Shown: piece after piece, positions 22,540 through 34,465 of the stretch | How the letters are laid out: every line of letters starts with the position of its first letter | Numbering within the stretch: the first letter of the stretch is position 1 | DNA from: Chionoecetes opilio | Taxonomy: Eukaryota; Arthropoda; Malacostraca; Decapoda; Majidae | Reading direction: 5' to 3' | Assembly (NCBI GenBank): GCA_016584305.1 | Contig: JACEEZ010022532.1 | Span: forward strand, 175,001-239,000 | DNA: 64,000 bases | Notes under the pieces: model-generated | The model's input: only the letters and a program-made list of their open reading frames with translations | What the model was told of the DNA's origin: nothing | Database searches by the model: none | Program-made: the position numbers and the translations under genes

Positions 22540-23055
22540 ATTTTCTTTTTTTTTAAAAAGAAAAAAAAAGTGCTAAATTGTTTTTTTAAAAAAAAGTTCA
22601 AAAAAATTCTAAAAAAAATGGTGTGGTGTTTGGCGGTGGTTTGGGGGGTGGAGGGTGGTTTGTTGTGGTGATGGTGGTGTTTGTGGTTTTTGATTTTTGG
22701 TGGTGGGGGTGTGGTGGTGGGGGTGGTGGTGTGGTGGTGGTGGTGGTGGTGGGGTGTGGGGTGGTGTTGTTTGGTGATGGTGGGTGGTGTTTGGGTGGGG
22801 GGGTGTGGGGGTGGGGGTGGTGTGGGGGTTTTTTTTGGGGGGTTTGGGGGGTGGGGGGTTGGGGGGGTTGGTGGGGGGTGGGGTGGTGGTGATGGGGGGG
22901 GTTGGTGTGGTGGTGTGGGGGTTTGGGTGGTGGGGGGGGGGGGGGGTGGGGGTGGTGGGGGGGGGTGGTGTTGTGGTGAGGGGTGGTGGTTGGGGGGGTG
23001 GTGGTGGTGTGTGGTGGGGGGTGGTGTATGGGGTGGGTGGTGGTTTTCATATTTT
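22540..23055. repeat. Low-complexity G/T tract with homopolymer runs
   Basis: Almost pure G and T for about 420 bp (22620-23045), with T/A homopolymers before it. No periodic unit is stable. ORFs in all frames (Gly/Val/Trp or Pro/His/Thr) are compositional. It could be a corrupted GT microsatellite. Confidence 0.75.
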
Positions 23056-23059
23056 TTAA

Positions 23060-23985
23060 AAGGCGAATGTTGGTCCCTTCGCTCGCGGGACAATAACAGG
23101 GGTTTTACTTTACTTTTTCTTCCCCCCTCTCTGTACCCAGGCTGAAAAGGCATTTTAACACCTCACCCCCCCAAACATGTATGAAAAACCACGCTAACCC
23201 CAACTAACCTATAACGGGTTGAAACAAAAGGTTTGTGGGTTTATGAGGCCTAACAAAGCGGCCCCTCCCTAGGGTCAGACGTTATTGTGAGGGTTACGAG
23301 TCGAACACAGATTTCCACTGCCTAATGCCTACTTTCGCCCTGACTAATGTCGCAGGCCCCTATTTACAAATTTTAGCATAAAAGCAAAACCGCTTCCCTC
23401 GTTGGACAATGAGTTAAAAGACGAAATATACCCTTTTTTGCCAAATTTCTTCCCTTTACGCGCTGTATCCTCGTTCCTACAAAGTCACAAGAAAAGAAGA
23501 ATTCGTTAAACTTTTACAAGCCTATATGACCCTGATTTCGGTTGAAATAGGTGTCCAAACGGCGAACGGCTTTACAAAAACAAAAACAAAAAAAATTGTA
23601 CTAAAGGATAAAGCAAATGACAGAAAGAAACTATACTGGGGGACGCATTAATTATGGGGACCTTTTAATACAGAACTTCCCCCCTATGCGTCCACACAAG
23701 ACCAAAAACGTTTTACCTCCAAACCCTAGCCTGACAGCCCCTGCCCGGGACCAAAGACCCACACGGGGTCCGACCCCACTTGACCTGCATCAACCCCACC
23801 AAAACCTTGACCAAATTCCGATAAGATGGGGGCATGTTTTTATTTTGTCTTCTATCTTAAATTACTTTTATAAAATTAATCTACCTTCCACTGCACCTTT
23901 ACTAGCAAACGTGCCATCTCACCACGCTACCACGCGCGGGCGTCACGCACGCACGCACGCAAAGCACGTCCAAACCCCACAGGAG
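23060..23985. other. Anonymous, apparently low-quality sequence
   Basis: Many short homopolymers and no recognisable coding or repeat family. It lies between copy A and the N at 24224. Confidence 0.35.
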
Positions 23986-23989
23986 AGAA

Positions 23990-24121
23990 AAGGAAGAGAG
24001 AGAGAGGGAGGGGAGAGAGAGAGAAGAAAAGGGGAGAGAGAGAGAGAGAGGAGGAGAGAGAGAGAGAGAGGGGAGGAGAGAAGAGAGAGAGAGAAGAGGA
24101 AAAGAGAAGAAAGAGAGAGAA
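23990..24121. repeat. (GA)n microsatellite, interrupted
   Basis: GAGAGA runs with GGAG and AAGA interruptions. Confidence 0.9.
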
Positions 24122-24223
24122 TATGCTTGCCCTAACGAAAAGCGTAAAGACTTCAATTGAAAGCAAGGGAAAATTTCTTACCTTCAATTTAAACTTTACA
24201 CTTACAATTACCCCAAAAAAAAT

Positions 24224-24224
24224 N
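24224..24224. other. Single N: probable assembly junction
   Basis: One ambiguous base. Sequence to its left is error-rich; to its right RTE sequence becomes cleaner. Confidence 0.6.
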
Positions 24225-24254
24225 AACACGCGTCATTGTGATCATCTGACTGAG

Positions 24255-24648
24255 TTAAGCATCAGAGACTCAGCAGTCTGGGTTCACGACTGGTAAGTCA
24301 CAACGGACCGTATCCTAGCGCTTCGTTTCCTGGGGAACGCCGACGTGAGTTTCGACAGGGTTGTTTGCAGCCTATGTTGATCTTAAGAAAGCGTATGACC
24401 CAGTGCATCGTGAGTGACTCTGGGATCTTCTGCGACTTCGTGAGATTCCTGCAAGGACTATTGGTTTGATGACTGGTCTGTACTCTGGGACTGATAGTGC
24501 TGTGAAGTGTGGGGGAGGTGTATCCAGCTTCTTTCCTATTAATACAGGAGTGAGGCAAGGGTGCGTCCTTGCTCCATCACTTTTCAACACTTGTATGGAC
24601 TGGGTATTGGACAAAGTTGTAAATCAAAGTGATTATGGAGCATACCTC
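24255..24648 (+). mobile_element. RTE-type LINE, copy C, upstream part (5'-truncated, RT palm)
   Basis: Plus-strand RT with broken frames: QQSGFT-like start, AAYVDLKKAYD near 24370, then GLYSGTDSAVKCGGG and VRQGCVLAPSLFNTCMDWVL. It stops at the 12-bp duplication (24637-24648) where copy B is inserted and resumes at 28022. The N-terminal half (EN, RT fingers) is absent. Confidence 0.85.
24637..24648. repeat. Target-site duplication of RTE copy B (left)
   Basis: GGAGCATACCTC, identical to 28010-28021. Directly adjoins the AATC tail of the inserted element. Confidence 0.92.
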
Positions 24649-27600
24649 AATCAATCAATCATTGGGGGCATACGCCGGGGGGCGCGTCGCCTCGCCCACC
24701 CTACGACGCCACTCCCGGGGGTCACCACGCGCGAGTTCCCATGCAGGCTCCTTTCCCACACCAAGCAGCTCTCGACAAGAAACATCAACTTGTCCCAGCC
24801 ACGAGCCTTGTGGGCGCCCCCTTGGCCTCCTCCACGCCGGATTTTTTTGTCTCCTACAGATACAACCCGATGGGAAGGATCGGTTTCAGGGTAGCGTGCC
24901 ACATGCCCATATAGCCGAAGTTGGCGCTGACGGACTATGCAGGTAATAGGCCTCGATTCAGTCTCACGGTGAAATCGCTGATTTGACACGTAATCATCCC
25001 AGCGATGCCCCATGATTCTGCGAAGACACTTATTACCAAAGGCATTGATTCGTCTCTTCAAGTCACTATTTAGTGTCCATGTCTCACAACCATAGAGTAA
25101 GACAGGGATCACAAGCGACTTGAAGATCCGGATTTTTGTTCTCCTGTACAGGTACCGACAACGTCAAATACTCCCGCTGAGCGAGTCCATAACACCGTGG
25201 GCTATGCCAATCCGCCGTAAGGCTTCTTGACGTGACCCACCGTCATTATGGACTGCGCTACCAAGGTATGTAAAACTTTCCAAGATCTCAATGTCCTCGC
25301 CACACGCATGAACAGACTGTACTGCTTCATCTAGTAAGTCTCCAAACACCTGGACCTTGGTCTTGAGCCAGGAGACCTCAATCCCAAAGGCTTTGCCTCT
25401 CGTGCAGCGCCTCGAGAGCCATCACCAGGACCTCCAGCGACTTAGCAAAGATTACTGCATCATCGGCCAAAAAACAAGATCAGTGATCTTGGTGTTGCCG
25501 ACGGATGCTCCACAATCACTTGATCTACAACCTTGTCCAATACCCAGTCCCATACAAGCGTTGAAAAGTGATGGGGCAAGGACGCACCCTTGCCTCACTC
25601 CTGTATTCACAGGAAAGAAGCTGGATACACCTGCACCACACTTCACAGCACTCTCAGTCCCAGAGTACAGACCAGTTATCAAACCAATAGTCCTTGCAGG
25701 AATCCCTCGAAGTCGCAGAAGATCTCAGAGTGACTCACGATGCACTGAGTCAAACGCCTTCTTGAGATCAACATAGGCTGCAAGCATCCCCTGTCGAAAC
25801 TCACGTCGGCGTTCCATCAGGACCACGAAGCGCTAGGATACGGTCCGTTGTTGACTTACCAGCGTGAACCCAGACTGCTGAGGTCTCTGATGCTTCACCA
25901 GATGACTGCGAATTCGTGTCAGCAATAGATGGGCAAGCACCTTGCCTGGTACGCTGAGCAGTGTAATACCGCGGTAATTGTTGCAGTCCTGACGGTCCTC
26001 TTTCCCTTTCCAGATAGGGACGACCAGCTCCCTTTTCCAGTCAGGAGGAATGGTACCTGATTGCCACACGGCAGTCAGGACAGCATGCAACCCGCGGATC
26101 ATGGCCTCACCCCCAGCTTTGAGGAGCTCCGCACTGATATTACAAACACCAGCTGCCTTTCCACCCTTCAACTTTGCTACAGCCTCTCTGATTTCGTCAA
26201 GAGAGGGTGCGGTTTCGTCAATGGGAGGATCGGCATCCACTGACCGTAACCCAGTGGTGTGAAGCTGCTCAGTTGGAGGGTCCACCGTGAACAACTGCAC
26301 AAAGTACTCAGCCCAACGAGCCATCTGCCCATCCATGTCCGACACGAGGCGCCCATCTGCTGTTCGAATAGCACTCGCCCGTGAAGGAGACTTGGAACGG
26401 AGCTTCTTCAGGGCTCGGTAGGCGGGTCGGAGGTCATTAGCGTTCAAATGACCCTCGACATCCTCAGCGAGACTCCTGACATACCTCTCCTTGTCTCTCC
26501 TCAGGAGGGTTCTAGTCCGGCGTGACAGAGCCTTGTGCTGGTCCCGGTTCCCTGCCAGCCTGGCAGCGCGACTCTCCTCGATTTTCTCCAGCGTCTCCGT
26601 CGAGACAAAACCACGCCTTGACTTCGGGCGCTCCCCAATACACTCCTTGGCAGCCTGTAGAGTTTCACGTTTGAAGGTATCCCACAGTTCTACAGGATCC
26701 CCGAGAGCACCGAGCACATCAAACCGATTTGAGACTGCCACCGCATACTCATGAGCACATGTCAAGTCCTTCAGTTTCTCAAGATGAAACACAGTATGGT
26801 TACCTCTTGAGATTCTTCTGGACTTGACATGAAGCTTAAGTGTAGCAACAACAAGTCTGTGATCTGTTCCAAAGAACTCAGCACTCCGGTAAACCCTGCA
26901 GTTCTGGAGGATCCTCCAACGAGTACTAACGAGGATGTGGTCGATCTCCTTAGCTACCCCTCCGGCATTACTATACCATGTCCAGCGTGCAGTCTGGTCT
27001 CTGATACCAAGAACCTGCAATTCTCAACCTTCTGGACCTTGCAAAGTTCAGAAGCAGAGAACTGTTGGTGTTTCTGGTACCGGAGCCATGGGGACCAACA
27101 CATAACTCGTAGCCATCTCTCGCAGTGCCAGTAGTAGCATTGAAGTCGCCCAAGACAATGAGTGTGTCCCGAGGAGGACACTGGTCTAATACAGAGTCGA
27201 GTTTGGCGTAGAAAATCTCCTTCTCTTCAGTTTTACGCATCTCGGTAGGAGCGTACACTGCAACAAGAGACATGAAACCCAGAGTGTGTTTCATCCTCAC
27301 CCGCATTATACGCTCATCAACCGGAGTAACCTCAACAACTGACGGCTGCAGTTTGCTGGAGATGCCTATAGCTACTCCCCGTACACGGTGACCATTGCTC
27401 ATGCCGGACCAGTAGTAGGTGTAACCCCACTGCTAGTCTCGCCACTGCCAGGCCTCCTCGTCTCAGAGAGTCCCACTATATCCACCCTCAGCCTACTGAG
27501 CTCGCCCGATAGGAGAGGTAGTCGATGATCGTCTGAGAGGCTCAGAACGTTCCACGAGCCCACACGAAGAACCCTCCGCAGGTTGATCCCAGGAGTGATT

Positions 27601-28009
27601 CGACGCGCAGGCGCCGCCTCTGCACCGCCCCGGCCACCCCCATAAGAAAAAGTTGGGCTAGGGGGCCCTACCACTTGATTTAGAGTGCGGGATTCCCGAG
27701 GGCTTTGCCCCGCACTCGTCATAGGCAGACCCCTCCCCTGCGTTGGCATAGGAAGGGTTTGCATGGTCGGGCCCCCCGGCAAAACCGGGTGGGGGGCGCG
27801 ATTACCGCGCCCCCGGCCTCTACCTCTTACTATGTTTGTGGCTAGTTTAGTTTTTACAGGGAAGGGTTGCAAACCCCCCCCCCCAACCAATCTATGTCAG
27901 GGATTGGCCTTACTGCTCACCGTGGCCAGGGACGCAGAACCCCCTGTAGGGGTTAACCCCAGGCTGCCCACTATTTAACCCATAGCTGGGACTATTTAAC
28001 CCATAGCTG
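24649..28009 (-). mobile_element. RTE-type LINE, copy B, with intact ends
   Basis: A 3.36-kb element bounded by the 12-bp duplication, AATCAATCAATCATT tail at 24649 and 5' end at 28009. The 5' end begins with a tandem of about 21 bp (CCCAGCTATGGGTTAAATAG type, 27970-28009). A GC-rich 5' leader (27650-27960) precedes one long coding region on the minus strand. It is the best copy in the window and inserted into copy C, so it is younger. Unlike copies A and D it has only a handful of frame breaks. Confidence 0.92.
24651..27600 (-). pseudogene. RTE endonuclease/reverse transcriptase polyprotein, copy B
   Basis: N to C: a start region around 27600, APE endonuclease with VAVYAPTEMRK, VLGDFNATTGTARDGYE, KEIDHILVSTRWRILQNCR and FFGTDHRLVVATL (the catalytic D-H); an alpha-helical linker. 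RT follows: KGGKAAGVCNISAELLKAGG, WKRELVVPIWKGKEDRQDCN, NYRGITLLSVPGKV, then VRQGCVLAPSLFNACM. The catalytic Y/FADD motif is broken by a one-base gain at about 25465. After further breaks come EILESFTYLGSAVHNDGGSR, MIPVLLYGCETWTLN and the conserved RLYGHVARYPETDP tail. Endonuclease nicking and target-primed reverse transcription are its family roles. Longest open stretch is 395 codons (25833-27020). Confidence 0.88.
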
Positions 28010-28021
28010 GGAGCATACCTC
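28010..28021. repeat. Target-site duplication of RTE copy B (right)
   Basis: GGAGCATACCTC, identical to 24637-24648. Confidence 0.92.
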
Positions 28022-28858
28022 GGCAACACCAATATCACTGATCTTGTTTTTGCCGATGATGCAGTAATCTTTGCGGAGGTCCTGGTGATGGCTCTCGAGG
28101 CGCTGCACGAGGAGGCAAAGCCTTTGGGACTTGAGGTCTCCTGGCTTAAGACCAAGGTCCAGGTGCTTGGAGGCTTACTAGATGAAACAGTACAGTCTGT
28201 TCATGCGTGCGGTGAGGACATTGAGATCTTGGAAAGTTTTACATACCCTGGTAGCGCAGTCCATAATGACGGCGGGTCACGTCAAGAAGTCTTACGGTGG
28301 ATTGGGCTAGCCCACGGTGTTATGTTGCTCAGCAGGAGTGTTTTGCGTTGTCAGTATCTGTGCAGGAGGACAAAGAACCGGATCTTCAAGTCGCTTGTGA
28401 TCCCTGTCTTACTCTATGGTTTGTGAGACATGGACACTAAAATAGCGACTTGAAGAGACTAATCGATGCCCTTGGTAATAAGTGTCTTTGCAGAATCATG
28501 GGGTATCGCTGGGATGATTACGTGTCAAATCAGCGATTGCACGTGAGACTGAATCGAGGCCTATTACCTGCATAGTTCGTCAACGCCAACTTCGGCTATA
28601 TGGACATGTGACACGCTACCCTGAAACCGATCCTTCCTATCGAGTTGTATCTGTAAGAGACAATCCGGCGTGGAGGAGGCCAAGGGGCGCCCACAAGGCT
28701 CATGGCTGGGGCAAATTGATGCTTGTTGTCTAGAGCTGCTTGGTATGGGAAATGAGCCTGCATGGGGACTCGCACGTGGTGACCCCCGGGAGTGGCGTCA
28801 TAGGGTGGGCGAGGCGACGCGCCCCCCGGTGTATGCCCCCAATGATTGATTGATTGAT
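28022..28858 (+). mobile_element. RTE-type LINE, copy C, downstream part (RT active site to 3' tail)
   Basis: Resumes immediately after the duplication with GNTNITDLVFADDAVIFAE: the FADD active site is intact here. It continues GLEVSWLKTKVQVLGGL, EILESFTYPGSAVHNDGGSR, then frame-broken LLYG...RWDDYVSNQR and RQRQLRLYGHV, ending in the GATTGATTGAT tail at 28843-28857. Confidence 0.88.
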
Positions 28859-28859
28859 A

Positions 28860-29040
28860 AATGGGTACCTCGGGAAAACTAGGGAAGGTAACTGTGGTAA
28901 CCCGGATGTCATACTAGCCCTGTGTTTCCTGGGTAACGGGTTCTCCCCACTACAAGTTCAAGGCTAAAGCGACGGAGATGAGCACCGAGCCACGCACAAC
29001 ATAGCGTATGCCCCATCTTTACCTTACATTACAAGCATTA
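28860..29040. other. Unassigned DNA
   Basis: No recognised feature. Confidence 0.3.
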
Positions 29041-29042
29041 GC

Positions 29043-29043
<1 letters not shown>

Positions 29044-29096
<53 letters not shown>

Positions 29097-29132
29097 TGAG
29101 AGAGAGAGAGGGGAGAGAGAGAGAGAGAGAGA
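29044..29132. repeat. (GA)n microsatellite
   Basis: GAGAGA tract with two short interruptions. Confidence 0.95.
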
Positions 29133-29477
29133 TTTTTTAGTACTTTTTTTATGGCTTTGTGTTCGGTTTCCAATGCAGGCAACGGGAAGGACGGAGAGCA
29201 TTTAGTCAGGGTGCTGAGCCACGGCCTCCTTAACAGTATAAGAAGGTCGTGCTGAGCGGTGGGGGGCATGGTCTAGCGTGAGGCAGCTGAGTGTGGAGGT
29301 GAAGGAAGCGACTGATGGGACTATAAGAATGGGAAGGTGGTATATATGACATTCTACGTTAGTTAATCGACTGATTTTTCTTTAATTGAAATGAATAGAA
29401 AGATATTAGAAAGGAAAGTAGATAGAAAGGAACATGCGATTTGAAGAAAAAAATCACACACACATTAAAATCGAGAA

Positions 29478-29514
29478 AAGAGAGAGGGGGAGAGAGAGAG
29501 AAGAGAGGAGAGAG

Positions 29515-29588
<74 letters not shown>
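29478..29588. repeat. (GA)n microsatellite
   Basis: Interrupted GAGAGA tract. Confidence 0.95.
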
Positions 29589-29590
<2 letters not shown>

Positions 29591-29599
29591 TACCTGCCA

Positions 29600-29975
29600 T
29601 CCAACATCCTCCTTGACGTGTCTGGCAGGGCTGTGAAAACAAGCAAGTGTGGTTAATCTTCTTAGCATCAGATCATCTAAATTTCACTTTGTTCCCTGTT
29701 GAACTTCATGCTCCGGGAATCCAGATTTGTGGCCCTAACACCGGCGATTAGGCGGCCCAGAGACCAGCGCTTGTGTCAGAGGTGTTCGTCCACCCCCATG
29801 TGTATTTCGCTCATCCCCATTTAACATCGATGGTCCGTAGCCCCCACAAAATCTAATCTATAACATTTTCATGACATCGTTTCCTAGCTTGTACGTGGTA
29901 ATACCGCGCGTCCAATACTGTCAAACCTCGATATGATGAGCGGCAGGAACAGGGGCCCCGACCTATGGTATTGAG
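29600..29975. other. Unassigned DNA
   Basis: Mixed-composition sequence, no recognised coding or repeat signature. Confidence 0.3.
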
Positions 29976-29976
29976 G

Positions 29977-30748
29977 AGAAGCTCCAGAAATGACTTACTT
30001 CATCATTTTGAAATCAGTAAATAGGCAGCTGAGTGTCAGGTCGCTTCGGCAGATTTCCTGTCTCTAGCCCTGCCGTCACAGTGTCGTGTGCTGTATACAT
30101 ATATATAGTGGCTTTATGGCTTTCTTTTGTGGTTCGCTCTCCGCTTCAGCGCTCCCCGTAACCAGCCGCTTGGGGTATTATGGCTGTGTGCCTCTTAGTT
30201 TTTAACGCAGTACCTTTCATCCATCACACAGCTAGACAGTATACAGTATACTCATTTCTCAGTATTTCTCATACTGTCTAGCTGTGTGATGGATGAAAGG
30301 TACTGCGTTGAGAACTAAGAGGCACACAGCCATAATACCACAAGCGGCTGGTTACGGGGAGCGCTGAAGCGGAGAGCAAACCCACAAAGAAAGCCATAAA
30401 GCCACTATAATATATGTATACTGTCTAGCTGTATACTGTAGAAGCTCCAGAAATGCAGTATACAGTATACTCCAGTATACAGAAGCTCCAGAAATTACTT
30501 ACTTCATCATTTTGAAATCAGTAAATAGGCAGCTGAGTGTCAGGCCGCTTCGGCAGATTTCCTGTCTCTAGCCCTGCCGTCACAGTGTCGTGTGCTGTAT
30601 ACATATATATAGTGGCTTTATGGCTTTCTTTTGTGGTTCGCTCTCCGCTTCAGCGCTCCCCGTAACCAGCCGCTTGTGGTATTATGGCTGTGTGCCTCTT
30701 AGTTCTTAACGCAGTACCTTTCATCCATCACACAGCTAGACAGTATTT
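29977..30748. repeat. Three-copy repeat with the middle copy inverted
   Basis: Copy 1 (29977-30242, plus) and copy 3 (30481-30748, plus) are nearly identical over about 265 bp, from GAAGCTCCAGAAAT to CACACAGCTAGACAGTAT. Copy 2 (30271-30420) is the inverted complement of the last 150 bp of the unit. The spacers (30243-30270 and 30421-30480) are made of shuffled CAGTATACTG and GAAGCTCCAGAAAT pieces. Copies differ by few substitutions, so the rearrangement is recent. Confidence 0.92.
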
Positions 30749-30782
30749 TTCTTTTCATACTAACACTTAATTAAGTATCATT

Positions 30783-30812
30783 AGAGAGAGAGAGAGAGAG
30801 AGAGAGAGGAGA

Positions 30813-30895
<83 letters not shown>

Positions 30896-30947
30896 GAGAA
30901 GAGAGAGAGAAGAGAGAGAAAAGAGAGAGAGAGAGAGAGAGAGAGAG
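30783..30947. repeat. (GA)n microsatellite
   Basis: GAGAGA tract with GGAG and AAGA interruptions. Confidence 0.95.
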
Positions 30948-30949
30948 TC

Positions 30950-33400
30950 ATCACATGTAATCAAACACACACTGAGTAGAAAATTTACATCAATTACGGG
31001 ACTTGTAAAGCGCACACTCACAGCATAACATAGGACCAATACGTCAGCGGGTGAGGCAAAAAACACAACCGCTGCTATACTCTATGCATAATACTCATAT
31101 GTTCATAAACATTAGCGACATACCAAAAACATTGATTCTGCGCTGCTCACCGATAAATGGTCGGCTGTCACTGGAAAACACAGGATTATGAAAAAAAGGT
31201 GTATAAAATCACGTCCGCTAAAACTCCATTCGAAAATTAATCAACATTAGTGCCTCCCCCTTCCCTCCCATCACCAGTCCCCACCCCCCCTACCCTCCGT
31301 GCCCCAACCCTCAAACACTGCCTGCAAGCGTTCCCGCCCAGAATATGGAGACTATGATTGCCGCTGCCACACATCAACAGGCAGGTGTAATTGGATTAAA
31401 TGTCCAAATTTATGATGAAAACAACTAATAAAAGCGTTGTGTAAAACGTATAGAGCGCCACACACACACAGATTTTAATTTCCGCCGTGTGTAACAGTCG
31501 GAAAATGGGCGGACGGGAGGGAGTAGGGCGCAGTGGGAACACTCAGCGCCAGGGAGGATTTTCCTGCGCTCGCCCACCGCCGCGTGCTCTATTTACCCAC
31601 CACTGGACGCTTTGATCTTTTATCGCTATTTCATCATTCGCCCATAAAACCCAAACTGTAAATGCACGTGTATGTTCCGATAAAAATGCATTACAGTTAT
31701 CTTCCATAACAACACTGGATTACTTTTGTTTATCATGAAATATTTGGCTGTTGGTTTCCTGATTTACGTATTCAAACTTTCGGGATGTAGTGGAAAAGTC
31801 AATGTATTTTTTTTATATATCATTTATTTGAATTTTACTCTTAGCCACTGATATAGCGTATTCCTAGCTAGACCTTTGTAGACTTTTTCGGTGACTCAAA
31901 CAAGCTACTTTCCCTGCCCTTGACCCCTCCGTCCTTCCTTCTCTCTCCCTTTCCCTCACTTGCCCTGTCCCTCCCCACTACGGTGATGGTTGCCACCTGT
32001 GTTCCTCCATGACTGTAATCACATTAATATTGGCAGGATTATGGTTAGCTGTTTACCGGACCGTTTGTGTTGTTGATGCGGGGAATAACTCGACGCATTA
32101 ATTTAATGCAGTACAGAGAATGAAGGGATGAAGTAGTTTGAGACAAGATGAAAGGATGAATCACGAAAGAGTCTATATAAATGTTTTGATCGAGTCCAAA
32201 TATCTATCACTTTCTCTAAAAGTAAAAGTATTATGAATCATTCTTCTTATTCGTGAATTTTAGTATCTGACACCATTAAAAAGTGGCTTTAAGTGAATTT
32301 CCAACGTTCACAACACTCTTTAGTCATGCTCCACCTCTGAAAGACCAACAGGCTTAGGCAAAGTGAGGCTGCCACCCTTCCATGTACATGTGTCTGTCGC
32401 CCCACAAGCCACGCAAAGAATATAACAGAGTTTAGTTCGTTGCTGCGTTAACATGAACCCTTTTTCTGTTTTATCCCTACGAACAAGAGTCTTCAGAACC
32501 CTTCTATGATAAAACTATGTCTCCCACACCCTCGCTGGGAAAAATCTGGAGTGCCCTTGATGGACGAACGCCAGAGATGGAAATGTACTATTTGTTGTGC
32601 AAGTATAGACGGGGATCATGTAAAAAGGATGAATGAGGTATGCACAAGCGGGAAATAGCTACGGGTTTGAAGGGTTAATCGAAGGGGCAGATAGGATAGC
32701 AAGGGCTGATGAACTTGCCAAAAGGGGAGTAGAAGGGAGTGTTAAGTGAGTGTGGTAGGGAAAGAAATGGAATTGCGATCAGGAAAATAATTATTCCTAA
32801 CGCTTGTATTAGTGTGCTGTTTTTTTTTTAATCTGTCTGCTTGAGCGTAAAGGGTTTATCCTAAAAAAAATCCAATAGTTAATCTTCCTTGGGCTGAGAT
32901 TGGTTATAAGGGACAAAATCAGGAAAAAGTCAAGTTATGCAGAAAAGTTATGTTAGATATAGATAAAAACAAATGGAATGCAGTAAAAGACAAGGGTTTC
33001 TTTGCACAACGAAATGACACATGATATTGAAGTAAGAAGAGGTGATTCATCGATCAATACTCTGAGGGAACGATTGGCGAGTGAATCGAAGGTCAGACTA
33101 AAGGAGGAAAGGAACACTACCAGGCAAGGAAGAAGGAGCATAACGTAATGTGAGGGGCAGAGGGCTGTTGTAAGGGGCTGAGGCCGAGTTAGAGGCGGGG
33201 ACTATATATATGTACACGTATATATGAGGCTAAGATGTGTGATGCAGACTCAAGATTTCCATTAATATCATTCAATGTGTCGTTACTGCGGAGGAACCAA
33301 GTCATAAGTTGGTCACCATTAGTCTTGTGGAGGGTGGAAGTGACGAAGCAGTTCACACACCTTCCTGGCAGGCCTTTGTCCATCGTTAGGGAGTGAGAGG
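30950..33400. other. Anonymous DNA with a possible RNase H scrap
   Basis: Mostly featureless. At 32676-32745 a frame reads EGADRIARADELAKRGVEG, which resembles the C-terminal A-D-x-L-A-K-x-G helix of a LINE-encoded RNase H. With no other RNase H motif next to it the match is weak. Confidence 0.3.
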
Positions 33401-33432
33401 GGTCGAGAGAAAATGATAAGGATAAAGAGGAG

Positions 33433-33465
33433 ACTTAGAGAGAGAGAGAGAGAAAAAAAAAAAAG

Positions 33466-33515
<50 letters not shown>

Positions 33516-33525
33516 AGGAGAAGAG

Positions 33526-33572
<47 letters not shown>

Positions 33573-33599
33573 GAGAGAGAAGAGAGAAGAGAGAGAGAG

Positions 33600-33633
<34 letters not shown>

Positions 33634-33636
33634 GGT
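33433..33636. repeat. (GA)n microsatellite
   Basis: About 200 bp of interrupted GAGAGA with an A12 run. Confidence 0.95.
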
Positions 33637-33639
33637 GAA

Positions 33640-34210
33640 ACAAAGGTGATGACAGTCAGCACAAGATAAAAGATAATATGTACTGTACCATGGAGGACAT
33701 ACATTACTATATAGTAGTATACTGTAAAGTGTATGGAAGATTTGCGTAAGGCGGGATGTGCTGTGATCGTTCAGGAGGAAACTGCCAACAAATCATTAAA
33801 AGTCATAAATATTTGGAAACCAAAAGAAAGTTATGATTTTATACCTGAAATACCCGAAATGGTGTTCTGTATACATAGATGAAACATCAGTGTGAATATT
33901 GACGATTGAAAGAGACAGTCGGACGTAGAAGGCAAAATTACCGACCTAAACTAAAGAAAGACAGTTGATGTGGTCACCTGATCTCCACTCGTTAAATTGG
34001 TGTTCCATGGAGAGTGTGATGGATTATGGCTAATGAGATAAATGAGCAACCCAATACCTACTTATTTAATCATCGTCTTGCCTTCTCATTCATTTTAGAG
34101 ATACATAGAACATTAACTAATTATAAGTAGAAGGTTGTGAAATGGTTGTGTGCAGTTAATGGTTTAGGAGGATAATACTTATCAACTTTCGTAATTGATA
34201 CACTCTCAGC
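33640..34210. other. Unassigned DNA
   Basis: No recognised feature. Confidence 0.3.
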
Positions 34211-34215
34211 GGTCA

Positions 34216-34220
34216 TTGAA

Positions 34221-34266
<46 letters not shown>

Positions 34267-34281
34267 GAGAGAGAGGAGAAG

Positions 34282-34347
<66 letters not shown>

Positions 34348-34364
34348 GAGAGAGAGAGGAGGAG

Positions 34365-34422
<58 letters not shown>

Positions 34423-34465
34423 GAGAGAAGAGAGAGAGAGAGAAAAAAAAAAAAAAAAAAAAAAA
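34216..34465. repeat. (GA)n microsatellite ending in poly(A)
   Basis: About 230 bp of GAGAGA with interruptions, then A22. Confidence 0.95.

Noticed and set aside
22503..23153. 216-codon Pro/His/Thr protein
   Set aside because: Complement of the G/T low-complexity tract in an error-rich block.
33386..33704. Leu/Ser- or Arg/Glu-rich ORFs over GA tracts (also at 29.0, 29.5, 30.8 and 34.2 kb)
   Set aside because: Microsatellite translation only.
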